Source: Enoplolaimus lenunculus
Lineage: Eukaryota; Nematoda; Enoplea; Enoplida; Thoracostomopsidae
Direction of reading: 5' to 3'
DNA: 64,000 nucleotides
Assembly (NCBI GenBank): GCA_030248215.1
Contig: JASANG010000065.1
Coordinates: 124,001 to 188,000, forward strand
In this document: positions 23,470-34,961 of the stretch, in pieces
Layout: each line of letters opens with the position of its first letter
Position numbering within the stretch: position 1 is the first letter of the stretch
Notes under the pieces: model-generated
The model's input: the letters and a program-made list of their open reading frames with translations, nothing else
The model's database searches: none
Told to the model about the DNA's origin: nothing
Position numbers and translations under genes: made by a program

Positions 23470-24742
23470 CAGTTGAAGATATTGTTTACCTTAGAGATTG
23501 GACGGTATTATGTTTTATGTATTATGTATAACTATTAAACCAAGGTGTATGGCTTAATGTATTGTAAAACTTTTGCCATATGTGTGTTTTGTCGTTTATG
23601 TACGGTGTTGCGCTGCTTGATTGATCGTATGTACATTTTTGTTCGCCGCCTTATTGAAACTCTGGTGTTCGATGTTGCAATTTGACAGGGTGGGTGTAAT
23701 GACGGAATGAGCGATACGAAAAGAACATGATTTTGTGGTACTTTTTTAGTTTCTTCTTGCACTAGCGTTAATCAACAAAATAGAAGAGTTTCCCCAACAT
23801 ATAGAATCGTGTGGCATGAGCGGTTTTGCTTTCCGTTGGGCGCGGGGCTGTTGCCTTCCTGAATCGGACGGTTTCGAATGGACGATTTGATCGCTCTGAA
23901 CCTTGCACTTTGCAAATTTTCGACAGGCCGGTAATTTGTTTCTCAGCATGTTAACGCAGTGCCAGCCGTATAATTTTTTAACGTTGATGCTTGCCAAAGC
24001 TCAGTCCAAAATTTGTGACTTGAAACAAAAAATATCGATTTATATAGCAAGTTGTTTAAAATTTTTAAAAATGTAAAAAAATATATGCCGAAGATTATTG
24101 GATGTCTTTTTCACAACGGAATCTAAACTGTTTGTTTTTGCTGAATCCGCTCTTTTCTTGCCACTGTGCCACGAACCCGCAACTTTATGGGACATTAAGC
24201 AAGTTGGGGTTCCCCCCCCAAGCAACCGGCACAATGCGGTTCTCATACCAGAGCATCAAAACACAGTATAAAAAGTGCCTATAAAATTTTAGGTGTTCTA
24301 GTATTGACTTGCGTAATGTGGTGGGTTTAGGAACGTCCTGCGTTTGGTCTCTTGAAACAACGAACGGAGGATTTGGGGGGGACATCAGGTAATATAACTG
24401 GATAGTGAAAAGTGCTCATATTACACTACTCGAATGTCTTCTAAACAAGTACCAATGTTGTAAAGGCGAAATTTGCCAGCGGTTCCGAAAATTTAATACC
24501 AGAAGCCACTTGGGTCCTGTCCAGAGCCTACAGTATTAGTTATATATTCGCGTGTTATTTCTGGTCTGCAATATCAGTTTCACCAAAGACTGAGCTTTCC
24601 GAATTTGTACATAAAAATAGCGGATACACCCAAAAATTTCACATTTTTGAACGAATTTTGTTATTTCTATTTTAAGTCGAACAATTTCAGCATACCTGTA
24701 CTAAATGATATTTAATAGGTTTACCAAAACTTTCGGTGTTTC
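23470..24742. other. Gap between KCTD and the next MITE
   Basis: No exon recognised. 24020-24215 is a relic related to the TTCGGATTCGG subtype of family B. Minus-strand frames at 23535-23762 and 23746-23997 (75 and 83 codons) lie in relatively GC-rich, repeat-free sequence but match nothing I know. Confidence 0.4.
23534..23539 (+). promoter_or_regulatory. Candidate variant poly(A) signal ATTAAA for the KCTD gene
   Basis: ATTAAA lies 65 bases after the KCTD stop codon, followed by a GT-rich stretch (23580-23640) that could be the downstream element. There is no AATAAA in this interval. Confidence 0.3.
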
Positions 24743-24914
24743 GGCCAATGTTACTTTAAGGGGCGTAACAATGGATTAAGCGTATTCCTATGCCTAAGCC
24801 TGAGCGTTGCAAAATGAGTTCCTAAACCTAAGCAGAAAAATATAATTCAGAATCTAAACCTACTCTTTTATACAATCACAAGAAACCTGGACGCCCCTTA
24901 AAGTAACATGGGCC
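24743..24914. mobile_element. MITE, family A, TTACTTTAAGGGGCG variant
   Basis: Starts GGCCAATGTTACTTTAAGGG and ends CCCCTTAAAGTAACATGGGCC, a long inverted repeat. Carries ATGCCTAAGCCTGAGC on the left. Confidence 0.85.
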
Positions 24915-25505
24915 GGTATTTCTAGCACTACCGACTCCGATTGGGTTACGCTCCACGCATAAGCTATCTCAGTCCATGAAATTCGACCAATTACCAATTT
25001 TGCTTTTGCTGCACAACTACTCAGAGCAATAAGCGTATTCGGCAGCTTTAGCGTTAGGATAAGTATCTAACTAACTGGTACACACAGTTTTGTTGTGAAA
25101 TTGTCAGCGACTGTACATAGCATAATTGTTGTGCATTCTTGTTTGTTTTTCCAATGAAAACACGTTTCACCGCAAACAAATACGCATGTGAATAGAATGC
25201 TTTACGATGCCTCATTTCGCATTTCTTTGCCTTGTGTGGATCGACAGCTACTACCAACATTTTTTAAGTAAATCCGAGTTTCTTTATTTTGTTTGGCAGA
25301 GCGCAGGATATAGTTTCTAATTTTGTGTTAAATGTGTGCACTGTTCCCAATTCGAGCAAAACATTACCGGACATTTGTAATGAAAATTGCGAGACATACC
25401 TTTTTTGCAACAAAACGTGAAAAATTGCGATATATGCGTGATTGGTAAACTTTAAGCATACTAATAACGGCCCATGTACTGAAGAGGTCCCTCCCAAAAT
25501 CCGCG
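24915..25505. other. No gene recognised
   Basis: Two minus-strand frames (25054-25260, 25264-25497) of 68 and 77 codons match nothing known and lack clear splice sites. Confidence 0.35.
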
Positions 25506-25511
25506 GATATT

Positions 25512-25985
25512 ACCCGGGAAATGGGATTTTGGGAAATTCGGATATTACCCGGGAAATGGGGATTTTGGGCGCAGCGTTTTTTCGCTCGGGATTTTAGGAA
25601 ATTGCTATTTTGGGCGCAGCGTTTTTCGGTCGGGATTTTGGGATATTGGGCGCAGCGTTTTTCGGTCAGGATTTTGGGATATGTGGGAATCGGGATTTTG
25701 GGCGCAGCGTTTTACGCTCGGGATTTTGGGAAATTAAGATTTTGGGCGCAATGTTTTTCGCTCGGGGCAAGTAGGGATTTTTTTGAAATTTGGATATCAC
25801 CCCGGAAATTGGGATTTTGGTTGCAGCGTTTTTCGCTCGGGATTTTGGGAATTTGGGATATTACCCTGGAAATTGGGATTTTGGGAAATGGGGACATTGC
25901 CAGAGATATTGGGATTTTGGGCGCAGAGTTTTTCGCTAGGGATTTTAAAAATTGGGATTTTGGGCGCAGCCTTTTTCGCTCGGCA
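25512..25985. repeat. Degenerate minisatellite (GGGATTTTGGGCGCAGCG)
   Basis: Irregular tandem copies of GGGATTTTGGGCGCAGCG, GTTTTTCGCTCGGGATTTTG and GGATATTACCCGGGAAAT alternate across about 475 bases. Long frames on both strands follow from the repeat, not from coding. Confidence 0.9.
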
Positions 25986-26029
25986 TATTTAGACTTTGGA
26001 ACAACAAAATTTCGGTAACCCCTCACTTA

Positions 26030-26594
26030 ACGAGTCGAGTGCAATTGTTCGTTTGTACTATTTAGCACATGTTTGCCGCATAAACTTTATATATATTACG
26101 TTGCTGATATTTTAAATTACGTTCTCAGGGTGGCTGCCGCCCCCTGAACCCCTAGCAATTTTAAGGGACCCTAATCAGGATGGGAGGCTACCGCCCTCCA
26201 AACCCTCCACACTAAAAGCGGTTCTCACACTTAAGCTGCATAGACACAGTCAAAAAATTTCGCTCAAACAATGAATTGCTTTGCGCGGGGTTTGGGGGTC
26301 GACAGCCCCTTGCAAACGCAATTATAAAGAAAATGTTTTTTATGTGAGCAAGTTTCTCAGGTGCGGAAGAATCAAATGTGCCAACTTGGTTAAAAAGGGG
26401 CAAAGTCTTCTTGCATCCGTCTGTCTATGATTCCGTCAAGCCTACGCCCGAACCTCTGTATACAAGTTAACTTTTTCAGGATGTAAAATATTCGGTGCAA
26501 TTTTACAGCATGTGGATATTGGATTTCGTTGTATACATGTATTGCCCACATGCATCCGGTTGCTCTCTAGCACACATAGGGCAACAAAAAACAT
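26030..26594. other. No gene recognised
   Basis: 26128-26215 is GC-rich (CAGGGTGGCTGCCGCCCCC, CCCTCCAAACCCTCC) and may be an element end; the rest is unremarkable. Confidence 0.35.
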
Positions 26595-26820
26595 ACTTTA
26601 GTGACCCGAATAAGAGGGGGGAGACTGATATTTATTTGGCCTCTCCTGAGGGTACCCTCCTTGTTATTCGGTTACGGACTTATTTATTTTTAACCCACTC
26701 CCTGTCACCCTTCGTTACTGATATAGGTATATCCGGTATTTGTCTTACGTCAATAGCTTGAGCGATAATGCAAGGTAATACTTAAGAATGTACTTTCAAA
26801 ATTTAAGTAGGCCTAATAAA
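26595..26820. mobile_element. MITE, family G, left half only
   Basis: TAGTGACCCGAATAAGAGGG, TATTTATTTGGCCTCTCC, GGTACCCTCCTTGTTATTCG and GTCAATAGCTTGAGCGATAA align with the left parts of 51371-51815 and 53373-53818; the right half is missing. Confidence 0.8.
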
Positions 26821-27180
26821 GATTAGAAAATTATCGTGATATATCGAGACTCTTAGTTTCAAACTTCAAAGAGTAAAATGTCAGAAATTTCACCATAAAT
26901 TTTAATAGTGCTGTTTTATAAAAATCTGAAAAGTTCCACTGGGTGGAGCAACATAGCTGTTGATTTTAATTTTTTGCACAATATCCACTGAATACATAAA
27001 CCGTCCGCAAATCTTGAACATATGTCTTCAAGCACGTTAAACATGCAACAAACTACTTAGCGTTCACCGTGATTTTGATAAGAAATGTTGTGGAATTCTT
27101 GAATTTGTTTTTCACTAGTTCTACACAAAAAATAGTTTACAAACCTTCACAATTTTCTTCTATGATGAAACACGTTAATA
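26821..27180. other. No gene or repeat recognised
   Basis: AT-rich sequence; nothing could be supported. Confidence 0.35.
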
Positions 27181-27289
27181 TGCTATGCGAAGTTCGTTGA
27201 CTACGATCGCGGAAGGCTATGGTGGATTTTGTTTTCTCAAAATATACATTGTGTTTTTGTACTATACTGTCTGCACGACCCCTGTTCGA

Positions 27290-27410
27290 AGTTTTGCCCA
27301 AAATTTAATGACGACGCCTGGAATCGAACCTCGGCTCTCTTGCACTCGAGCCAAGCATGCTATCACTACACCACGCGGTCATTGAAGCAACTTCTATGAG
27401 GAACTAATTT
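27290..27410 (-). mobile_element. tRNA-derived SINE, minus strand
   Basis: On the minus strand it reads GACCGCGTGGTGTAGTGATA, then GCAAGAGAGCCGAGGTTCG; it matches the heads at 19533 and 19851, with the GGGCAAAACTTCG tail. Confidence 0.75.
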
Positions 27411-27420
27411 TTGCAACACT

Positions 27421-27486
27421 TAAAGTTAGGCTTAGGCTTAGGAATACGCTTAATCGACTGTTACTGCCCTTAAAGTAACATCGGCC
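27421..27486. mobile_element. Family A MITE, right end only
   Basis: TTAGGCTTAGGCTTAGGAATACG then CTGTTACTGCCCTTAAAGTAACATCGGCC matches the right half of the variant at 24743-24914. Confidence 0.75.
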
Positions 27487-27534
27487 CTGTTTGAAGTGCC
27501 CGTCTCGGTGGGTGGGACGTCAATGTTGTAACAA

Positions 27535-27665
27535 TACGGTCTGCACAACCCTTGTTCGAAGTTTTAGTCAAAGTTGATGAAAACACCGGAAATCGAATCT
27601 CGGCCCTTATGCACTCGAGGCCAGTGTTTTAACACTACACCGTGTGTTCATTGCAACAATTTATT
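27535..27665 (-). mobile_element. tRNA-derived SINE, minus strand
   Basis: Same SINE as 27290-27410, more diverged: GCACTCGAGGCCAGTGTTTT and ACACTACACCGTGTGTTCATTG mark the head. Confidence 0.65.
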
Positions 27666-28129
27666 ATACCGGTATATGTGCACAGGCATAGCAGCCTTTG
27701 CTTTACATACACTTACGTGCACATATACCCGACAGTCTGTAGAAATACCTTAGCTAGTGTGCAAAATTTGTGATTCAGAAAAGTTTGTGAGGTTGAAATA
27801 CTACTTTGATCAACAGTTAAGAAAATGAGGACCGCATTTGATCATTATCAAGAACTGTATGAAGGTTTATGAGCAACAGCCCCGAAATTATTCTGCTTAC
27901 AATAAACCGTAAAGAATGATGGCATGCTGTGCATATATAAGCGTGACCGCCTAGAGTTTAAAGGTGTTTATTTATAGCAACTGCTTGGGCGCGGTATCGG
28001 GGTGCACGGTTCATTTCAATTAATATTTTCAAGCAAACGCAAGAATGATTGTTAAAACTACACTATGCACTGTGGGTATACGTGGTGTAGCTTATGTATG
28101 TGCAGTGTGATAATCGTTCTCATAATTAT

Positions 28130-28480
28130 GATATCGGCTGTGTGGAGTAATGGGTAGCGCGTTTGCCTCGCGAGCGAGAGGTCCGATTCTCGGCGTGGCC
28201 ATATTTTTCGGAGAAATTAAGTGGAAAAGCAATTATATTCGCAGTACTGCGGGGAAAGGAATCGTCCCGACCGTGCAGTGCTGACATGCACGATCTCCGA
28301 AGTTTTGCCCAACGTAAAGGAACACACCGGGAATCGAATGTTTGTCCTCTTGCACTAGAGCCAAGCATACTACCACTATACTACGTGATCGATTGCAAAA
28401 ACTTTATATCCCGGTAGGTTTTGATCCCATGACCGACAGATTCTCAGTTCACCGCGTTACCACTGAGCCACGCCGCCTCA
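28130..28480. mobile_element. Cluster of three tRNA-like SINE heads
   Basis: One head on + (28135-28200: TGGAGTAATGGGTAGCGCG and GGTCCGATTCTCGGC) and two on minus (28300-28390 with TTGCACTAGAGCCAAGCATA; 28404-28477 with ACCACTGAGCCACGC). The + head keeps box A and box B but its stems pair poorly, so a working tRNA is unlikely. Confidence 0.6.
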
Positions 28481-28586
28481 CAACCTGTATATTGGTTTTT
28501 CCATATTTTTACCGCTTCTGCATATGAAGCCACTACATATGCATCAGCGTTTTACCGATGTGCAGCATCAGCATGAGGTTTTTACT

Positions 28587-28867
28587 ATGGATGTGCCGAT
28601 ACCAAAAATTTTGCCGATGCCGATGCCTGTTCCAAGTGTAGAATACCATGCTTAATAAGCACATAGGATACTACATTGCATCATTATATTTATAAAGAGT
28701 TAAACCCTGGACTGATATGCGCCCAGAAATGAAATTATTAGCATTCGAACTTACTCTTATGTGCAAGAAGCATCGGCAAAGAATCGGCAATTTTTTTGTA
28801 GTGCCGATGCAGATACTCACGAAAAGTGCCGTATTAACCATGCCGATGCCGATTAATCGGCACGTCC
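28587..28867. mobile_element. MITE, family C, inserted in SINE sequence
   Basis: Starts ATGGATGTGCCGATACC and ends CCGATTAATCGGCACGTCC. The interior matches 12300-12370 reversed. SINE-type sequence lies on both sides (ends about 28586; resumes GTCAAGCATGCTACCAGTAG at 28870). Confidence 0.75.
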
Positions 28868-29570
28868 ATGTCAAGCATGCTACCAGTAGACCATGTGGTC
28901 GATTCAACAACTTCATATTCTGGTATATATGCACATATACGTATAGCAATTGATGATTCTCATACGCTTACTATCGTGCTCATATGCCGACAGGGATATC
29001 AGTTTCTCTGATCATTCGTATTGATATACGGCAACAACTGAAATTGAAAGCATTCCAACCCACTGTTAATTGCAACAAGCATCAACAAAGAATCGGCAAT
29101 TTTTTGTAGCCCGATATAGCGGTACCCACAAAAAGTGGCCTATTAATCAGCGCATTCCTAATCGTAACGAAATTGAACTTTCGCTAACGTCAGCCATTTA
29201 ATCATTTTAGTTTGATAACAAATGAGCATTACGAAAATGTGGGTATTTTGCGTGAAGCGCCAAAAAGATTGACATTATCATCATCACGCTAGTAATACAG
29301 CAGAAAAGTTTTTGTTGAAACTTTGGGGTCGTAGGAATCGAATGTTAATCGTTTTAATCAGGCTTAGTATACGTGTAATTAACGATCTGTAAGATTTTGT
29401 ATGTTGGCTTAAGTTGCTATATTGTTTGTGTTTTGAAAATAAATTTTTTAGCTTGAGTTTAAGTTTGAACGCCGGACCACTTGGGCTCGAATCGAGTACG
29501 CTACCACTATAGCATACGGTGAAACAGCTTCTCATTCCGGTTATATGTACATTGCACATGTATGCACCTG
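28868..29570. mobile_element. SINE and family C remnants
   Basis: 28868-28930 and 29470-29570 are minus-strand fragments of the SINE seen at 27.3 kb. 29040-29162 is a worn right half of family C (AAGAATCGGCAATTTTTTG, TTAATCAGCGCATTCCTAA). Confidence 0.55.
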
Positions 29571-29636
29571 TCTGTTTCATTTGGTTTGTTTAGCTTTGTT
29601 GTTCCCTAAATACTTACATATACCTTTATTATAATA

Positions 29637-32600
29637 ATGCCACTGGAATTTTTGTTCGGGCGGCGTAAAACGCCGCAAGAAATGTTGCGGCAAAACCAGA
29701 GAGCCTTAAATCGGGCAATGAGAGATCTTGATCGAGAGAGACAAAAACTAGAACAACAAGAAAAGAAAATTATTTCAGACATAAAGATGATGGCAAAGAA
29801 AGGTCAAATGGTGAGTTCTTATAGCTAAAGCTGCATTAATATGTAACAAGATTCATTTCGCTGCAAGTTCTGTTATTTCTGTGGTTGGGGTCATATATGA
29901 TTTACGGGCTATTGTGCTAGAATAATCACATTTTTTCTGTATATAATGAAATAAGTTCCAGTTTTTCAACATCTCACGATTTTCGTGACGTTTTCGGATT
30001 TTTGGTGCATAATCATGGTGGCATCGATCCCGTCGAATTTCACCGATTCCGACTCCGAATCCACCGAGACATTTCTGAATCGGAACATTTAACTTTTCAA
30101 ATTCCTTTTGTGTTGATAGAATTTTTGTTTATGGATATGCTTTTATCAAAATTTTTTACCAATACCGGTGCCGATTCATATTTTAATGCACAATGCTTAA
30201 GGAATCAGTAGGTTGACTACATTACATCATTATAAATGCGACATTTTAAGCTGTAACAAATATTAAGGGTTATAAGTTTATGAGACCTGTTCATTTCAAT
30301 TAATTTTTTAAACACAAATGCAAAAGATATCACAGTTTTATAATCGGGCGCACTTTTGTACGACATCAAGTGAAATTTAAAGCATACCAACTCACTGTTG
30401 ACTGCAAAAGTAGCTGCAAAGAATCGCCAATTTTTTTGCAATACCGATGTCGACAAAAGCATTGGTTTGGTTTTGACGCAGAATCTACACGTTCCTGTTT
30501 ATTTAAAATATCATTTCACGGCAACTTAATAGTCCGCTTAATAAACCCAATTTCCAAAATGCATCATCGGCATTTTAAAACTTTGTCTGATTCCTTACCG
30601 GTTACTTGGGCGATTTTGAAACCGAACTCGAAGGTTTGCGGCAACCATAATATAAGCGTTATGTTGGGATTTGATTACGTTCAAGGATGCCGTAAAAGTA
30701 ATGGCAAAAGATTTGGTTCGCACTCGGCGTTATGTGAAAAAGTTCATTATGATGCGAGCAAACATTCAAGCTGTATCGTTGAAAATTCAGACTCTGCGTT
30801 CACAAGATGCGATGGCTCAGGCAATGAAAGGAGTTACTAAAGCGATGATGAGCATGAATAAACAGGTATGGATTAGTAGCAAGTCCATGAGTAAATACAT
30901 AGTCAGTTGGTCATTAGAGAAAATACACCCCGTACGATTTTTGTAAAGGGGTTTTTATAGTTTTTCAGCTTATAACACAAGAAACACCGCCTTGTGACGT
31001 GTTCATAGAACGTGACTTCTTCCTGTCCAAAATTGTGGCTACGTATATGTAACATAATGACTAAGTTTTTGCTTGCAATTGCAAAATGGTGCATAAAAAC
31101 AAGCACAACATGTATAGCGTAGACACTAATTTGAGTCAGTAATAATTGCATTTATTTCAAATTATGTTCACATTCGAATTTTGTGATGGCGGTATATTGC
31201 GATTACCGTTATATCCATTCAAAGTGGACCTATGGTAGATAAATTCTGAAAGTATTTTGTTACCAATTTACAGCTGAAACTGCCCCAAATACAGAAAATA
31301 ATGATGGAATTTGAAAAACAATCGGAAATTATGGACATGAAAGAAGAAATGATTTCTGATACAATCGATGATGCGCTAGGCGACGAAGATGATGAGGAAG
31401 AAACGTGAGTAATGCTGTGTGTAAAATATAAACCATTGCCAGCAACACCAAGTCTTAAAACTAGTTGGCCTGTTTTTCCTACCAGAAAAGGGGCCCACTT
31501 GAGATTATAGCTCCCAAACTTACTTCGCCCCCAGTTGACCTCCATCTAGTTGTTAGCCCCTCTGCAAACAAAAATATTACAATTTGCAGATAGTTAAGCA
31601 TTATTATACCAATTTCAACGTCGCGTGTAAAAATACTGTAGCACCACAAAAAAATTTTGCGTCTATAATATATACGTACCTATAAATGACGCAAAAAACA
31701 GAAGCATTACTTTTAAGGTATGCAAAAATTAACTTCTCCCTCTCATTGATCGCCTCCAGCTTTTTCTCATTGCTATTGGATGGCTTGCTTCCCACAAATG
31801 TCTCTATATTGGCTTTCAGTATGCTCAATATTGCTATCACGATACGACCGGATATTAACTTACCGAAACCGATTCCGGATATTATATTTTTACTGGAACT
31901 GGATATTAACCTGATATAGCGTCTAAATATGAGCATTGTAGAAAGAACATTATTTTTTAGTTTAGATTCTTCATTTTATATGTTTCAGTTAGTAAAAATC
32001 TTATCAGCTTTACTTGTCTGAAAAGGTTATTGCAACAAGATGTTAAATACCTCCATGTGTGAAAAGAAGTTTTATAATATTTGGAACCATATCCGTTGGT
32101 GTCCGGTAGGTCTATACCGAATACTGGAACCCGATACGCATTTCGGCTTTTGCCGGATGTTTAACTGGAACCGGATATTCGGTCGCACCCTGATTGTTAT
32201 ACAAGCAAATGGGTAGCTAGATGAGCCTTTCTGCAATACTAACCGTGGTTTATTTTATTGATATGTTTACGTTGTAGCTTTGCCTGGGATATTCTGGTAA
32301 CAAAATATAAGGGCTAGTAAGTTAGCTATTTATTATCATTGTGCGCCTGGCCTAAAGTTTACAAACACGTTTTTGATTTTTGCACAAAATAATGAGTTGC
32401 TGAATTGTCAACTAGAAAATATATTATGATGTTACATTGCAAGATTGCTAGCGAAATGCCAGAAATTATTTGGACAGAAAAACGGCCTTCTTGTGATACC
32501 GCAACGATTTTGAGATTAGTGTATGTGACGGAAAGCTTCCTTTATAGTTGCTGCTACATCAAATAATATATCTGTATATTTTTTGTATTTGTTCAGTGAT

Positions 32601-32780
32601 CAGATTGTCAATCAAGTTCTCGACGAATTGGGTATCCAGATGAACGAAGAGCTCGACAAGCTTCCCAACGCTGCTGGTTCTTTGGCCCAGAAAGCCGGTG
32701 GTGCGAAACAACCGGTTGCTGCAGTATCAGATGCCGACGCTGACCTTGAAAACCGTCTTCAGAATTTAAGAAGAGAATAA
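29637..32780 (+). CDS. CHMP2A: Charged multivesicular body protein 2A (ESCRT-III, Vps2), four exons
   Basis: Exons are 29637-29810, 30686-30865, 31274-31404 and 32597-32780, joining in frame to 222 aa, equal to human CHMP2A. The N-terminus (FLFGRRKTPQEMLRQNQRAL) and the basic helices alpha1-alpha2 (DLVRTRRYV, NIQAVSLKIQTL) are nearly identical to the family. LPQIQKIMMEFEKQSEIMDM lies in the middle, followed by the acidic DDALGDEDDEEET stretch. The C-terminus has the MIT-interacting motif (DADLENRLQNLRRE, about residues 209-222) that recruits the VPS4 ATPase. The protein polymerises with CHMP3 and CHMP4 on endosomal, midbody and other membranes to drive inward budding and scission. All junctions are GT-AG with phases 0, 0 and 2. 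Start chosen as the only ATG before FLFGRRK; it has two residues more than the human start, balanced by changes near the C-terminus. MITEs sit in introns 1 and 3. No damage seen. Confidence 0.97.
30003..30470. mobile_element. Worn MITE (family C/B-like) in CHMP2A intron 1
   Basis: Matches family C in AAGAATCGCCAATTTTTTTG and the CAACTCACTGTTGACTGCAA region. The left part has CCGATTCCGACTCCGAATCC motifs. No clean ends. Confidence 0.55.
31838..32192. mobile_element. MITE, family B, in CHMP2A intron 3
   Basis: Starts CACGATACGACCGGATATTA and ends ATATTCGGTCGCACCCTG. Flanks ATTGCTAT (31830-31837) and ATTGTTAT (32193-32200) match at 7 of 8. 355 bp, CCGGATATTCGG subtype. Confidence 0.9.
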
Positions 32781-33355
32781 CCTTGATTGTTTTATGTATA
32801 CCTGCCTATTGATGTGTAAGGTATACCTGTTTTCCAGTGGAATTATAACTGAGTTGGCAGGCCTTTATGTTTAACATAATTCAAGCTCAAAATGTATGTA
32901 TGTTAACCTGAATGTGTTTGGAATAACGCGTTGTTGGCTAGCATATCATTTATCTATGGTAAGAACTGTCCGAAACAAGAATAATTGTTTGGACCGTAAT
33001 GTTGCTGAAACGGCATGCCACTCTCTGTGTTTGTAAGCGATGGGAGCGTAAACGAAAGCGAATTTCGGAAAAGCGCTGTTGGGAGTTAAATAATTCAGCC
33101 TAATGGCATTGTACATTTTTAATATTTTGATAACATAATTTTGGAACAATACGTTATCACTTGTTGATACTATATAAAGTGTATGGTTAACAAACTATTT
33201 AATATATTAACAGAGGATACTGGGAGAGAAGTCGTGTGTGTGAAACAAGATACCACCGTGTATGCCTCAATTACCTCAAGGAAGTAAAACTAGAGTAACA
33301 TTACCAAGTTTTTCCCAAGGCTAACTGATTTACGTTATGTGTATTATAATTTTAT

Positions 33356-33361
33356 AATAAA
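33356..33361 (+). promoter_or_regulatory. Candidate poly(A) signal AATAAA for CHMP2A
   Basis: AATAAA lies about 575 bases after the CHMP2A stop codon, with no recognised repeat between. It would give a 3' UTR of about 0.6 kb. Other AT-rich hexamers nearby could serve instead. Confidence 0.4.
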
Positions 33362-34680
33362 TCAGAAGTAACATTTTTTGAGCGTTTAGTTTCGAAAAAT
33401 TGTTCTAAAAACGCAAACGTAATGCAGTATGTCTCACTAAATTTTAGAGACCCAACGGAATTCTGATTCCGGACAATTGCGATAAAATTTGTGTTTTGAC
33501 TGTTCAATAATAGAGCTACTGAAAATTAAATTCCAGAAAATATATACTCGATTTGAATCAGGCTAAAATTAAACTGTCGCATTTACAGCATAGATCGAAA
33601 GTTGTTTAAGCTATATCAAAATGTTGATTAATCAACATATATGCATTTCTAGTTTTGAAATGAGACGTCCAACATCCATTAGAATCTACCTCTTGGTTAA
33701 TAAAACTAGGGCACTTTCCTTTGTATTAGATTGGCTTTGACTCTATTGGCTACCGGATTTTGTTTCGTCTGTAAACAAACACTGTCATTTATTATGATTA
33801 CGCCTTATAAAGATCGTTATTATACTATCATTTTAAATTTTATTCCATTTGCCTACCATAAAGCAGCGCCGCGTCGACAGTTCCCCGTACCAAGGCATAA
33901 CAGGAGGTCTGCGTTCGACTGCATCAGAAAGCCAAGTTCCGGTTTAGGGTAGAATTTCTGCAGATGTTTCAGAAATTTTGGCGAAATTTGTCGCAATTTT
34001 ACAAAATATGTGCCTTTTGGAGCTGTTTGCAACTATGAAGCCATGTATGGAATACCTTATTTTATCGTAATACCTTATTTTATCGTAATTTTTCATTACA
34101 GATATAGATGCGCACGGATATCCAGATATGGGAAATATCCCGATAACTATCCGAAATGGGATATGCATGCGGATATCCGAAATGCTATTGTGAAAAATTA
34201 TTTTGGAACGCTTAATTTGCTTTATTTCACCTGTAAAGTAGCAGGAACTGACGAGAAGAAATTCTGCACGGCAAGCATAGCTGCGTCTTAGCTCTTCAGA
34301 AATCGCGAAAACCACACAAAAAGCCTTTTGTTTTAGTCTGAGCCCAAACAACGCTTCCTATGCTTGCTAGAAGCAAAACTCGTCAACAGATAGAACTTTT
34401 ACGCTTACAATCCCAACCAGAAGCTTTTCATAAGAATCAATTTTGTAACTAAGACTCGATTGCAGTCGGAAAATCAGAATAAATGTTCGATTGAATTTGG
34501 CGAATGCAAAACTATTCTGTAAGCCGATCCCATTGTTAATAAAACAACCCGAACATATTTCCCTGTATAATATTTGAAGAGATTGATAATAAACTTGTTA
34601 AGCTTCACAGGACAAAATGGCACTGAACGTTTGACCGGACAACGTCGGCCACTTTATTGCATATTGTTGATGCTCAATCA
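33362..34680. other. Downstream of CHMP2A; no gene recognised
   Basis: 33893-33960 (CATAACAGGAGGTCTGCG) is the left end of a worn family B copy of the CCTCCGG subtype. 34110-34185 repeats GGATATCC-type motifs (GATATCCAGATATGGG, GATATGCATGCGGATATCCG). Nothing else supported. Confidence 0.4.
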
Positions 34681-34689
34681 TTATTTCAG

Positions 34690-34736
34690 AACAACCCCAT
34701 TATGATGAAGCTGTAAAATCGAAGAGGCAGTTTTAA
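34690..34736 (+). CDS. Possible very short terminal exon, unrecognised
   Basis: A good acceptor (atcattatttcag) is followed by a frame reading QPHYDEAVKSKRQF then a stop. Only 14 residues are encoded, so chance is a real alternative. No upstream exon of the same gene was found. Confidence 0.15.
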
Positions 34737-34961
34737 AGCGACATATTTTCGTGGCACCACACCGCGACGCGTATATTTGTTGGCATCCCAAACGATGAGA
34801 GCTTTTGACAATGGTTTTGATAACTCAATTTTGTTCGTTTAGCGTCTGCTTTATGTACGCATTTTGTTGTTCGGTTCGTCGACAGCAACGATTGTTTTGT
34901 GTTTATGATATTGTAAAGCTGTTGTGTCGCCTCGTTTCAATTTCAAAGGTATATTTCGGCG

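Noticed and set aside
25521-26018. Longest open frame in the window (165 codons)
   Set aside because: It lies wholly in a minisatellite and simply reads the repeat.
28135-28200. Possible functional tRNA gene
   Set aside because: Box A and box B are present, but acceptor and anticodon stems do not pair properly and it sits among SINE heads.
30003-30211. Extra coding exon in CHMP2A intron 1
   Set aside because: The frame is MITE sequence with CCGATTCCGA motifs; exons on either side already join in frame to the full family length.
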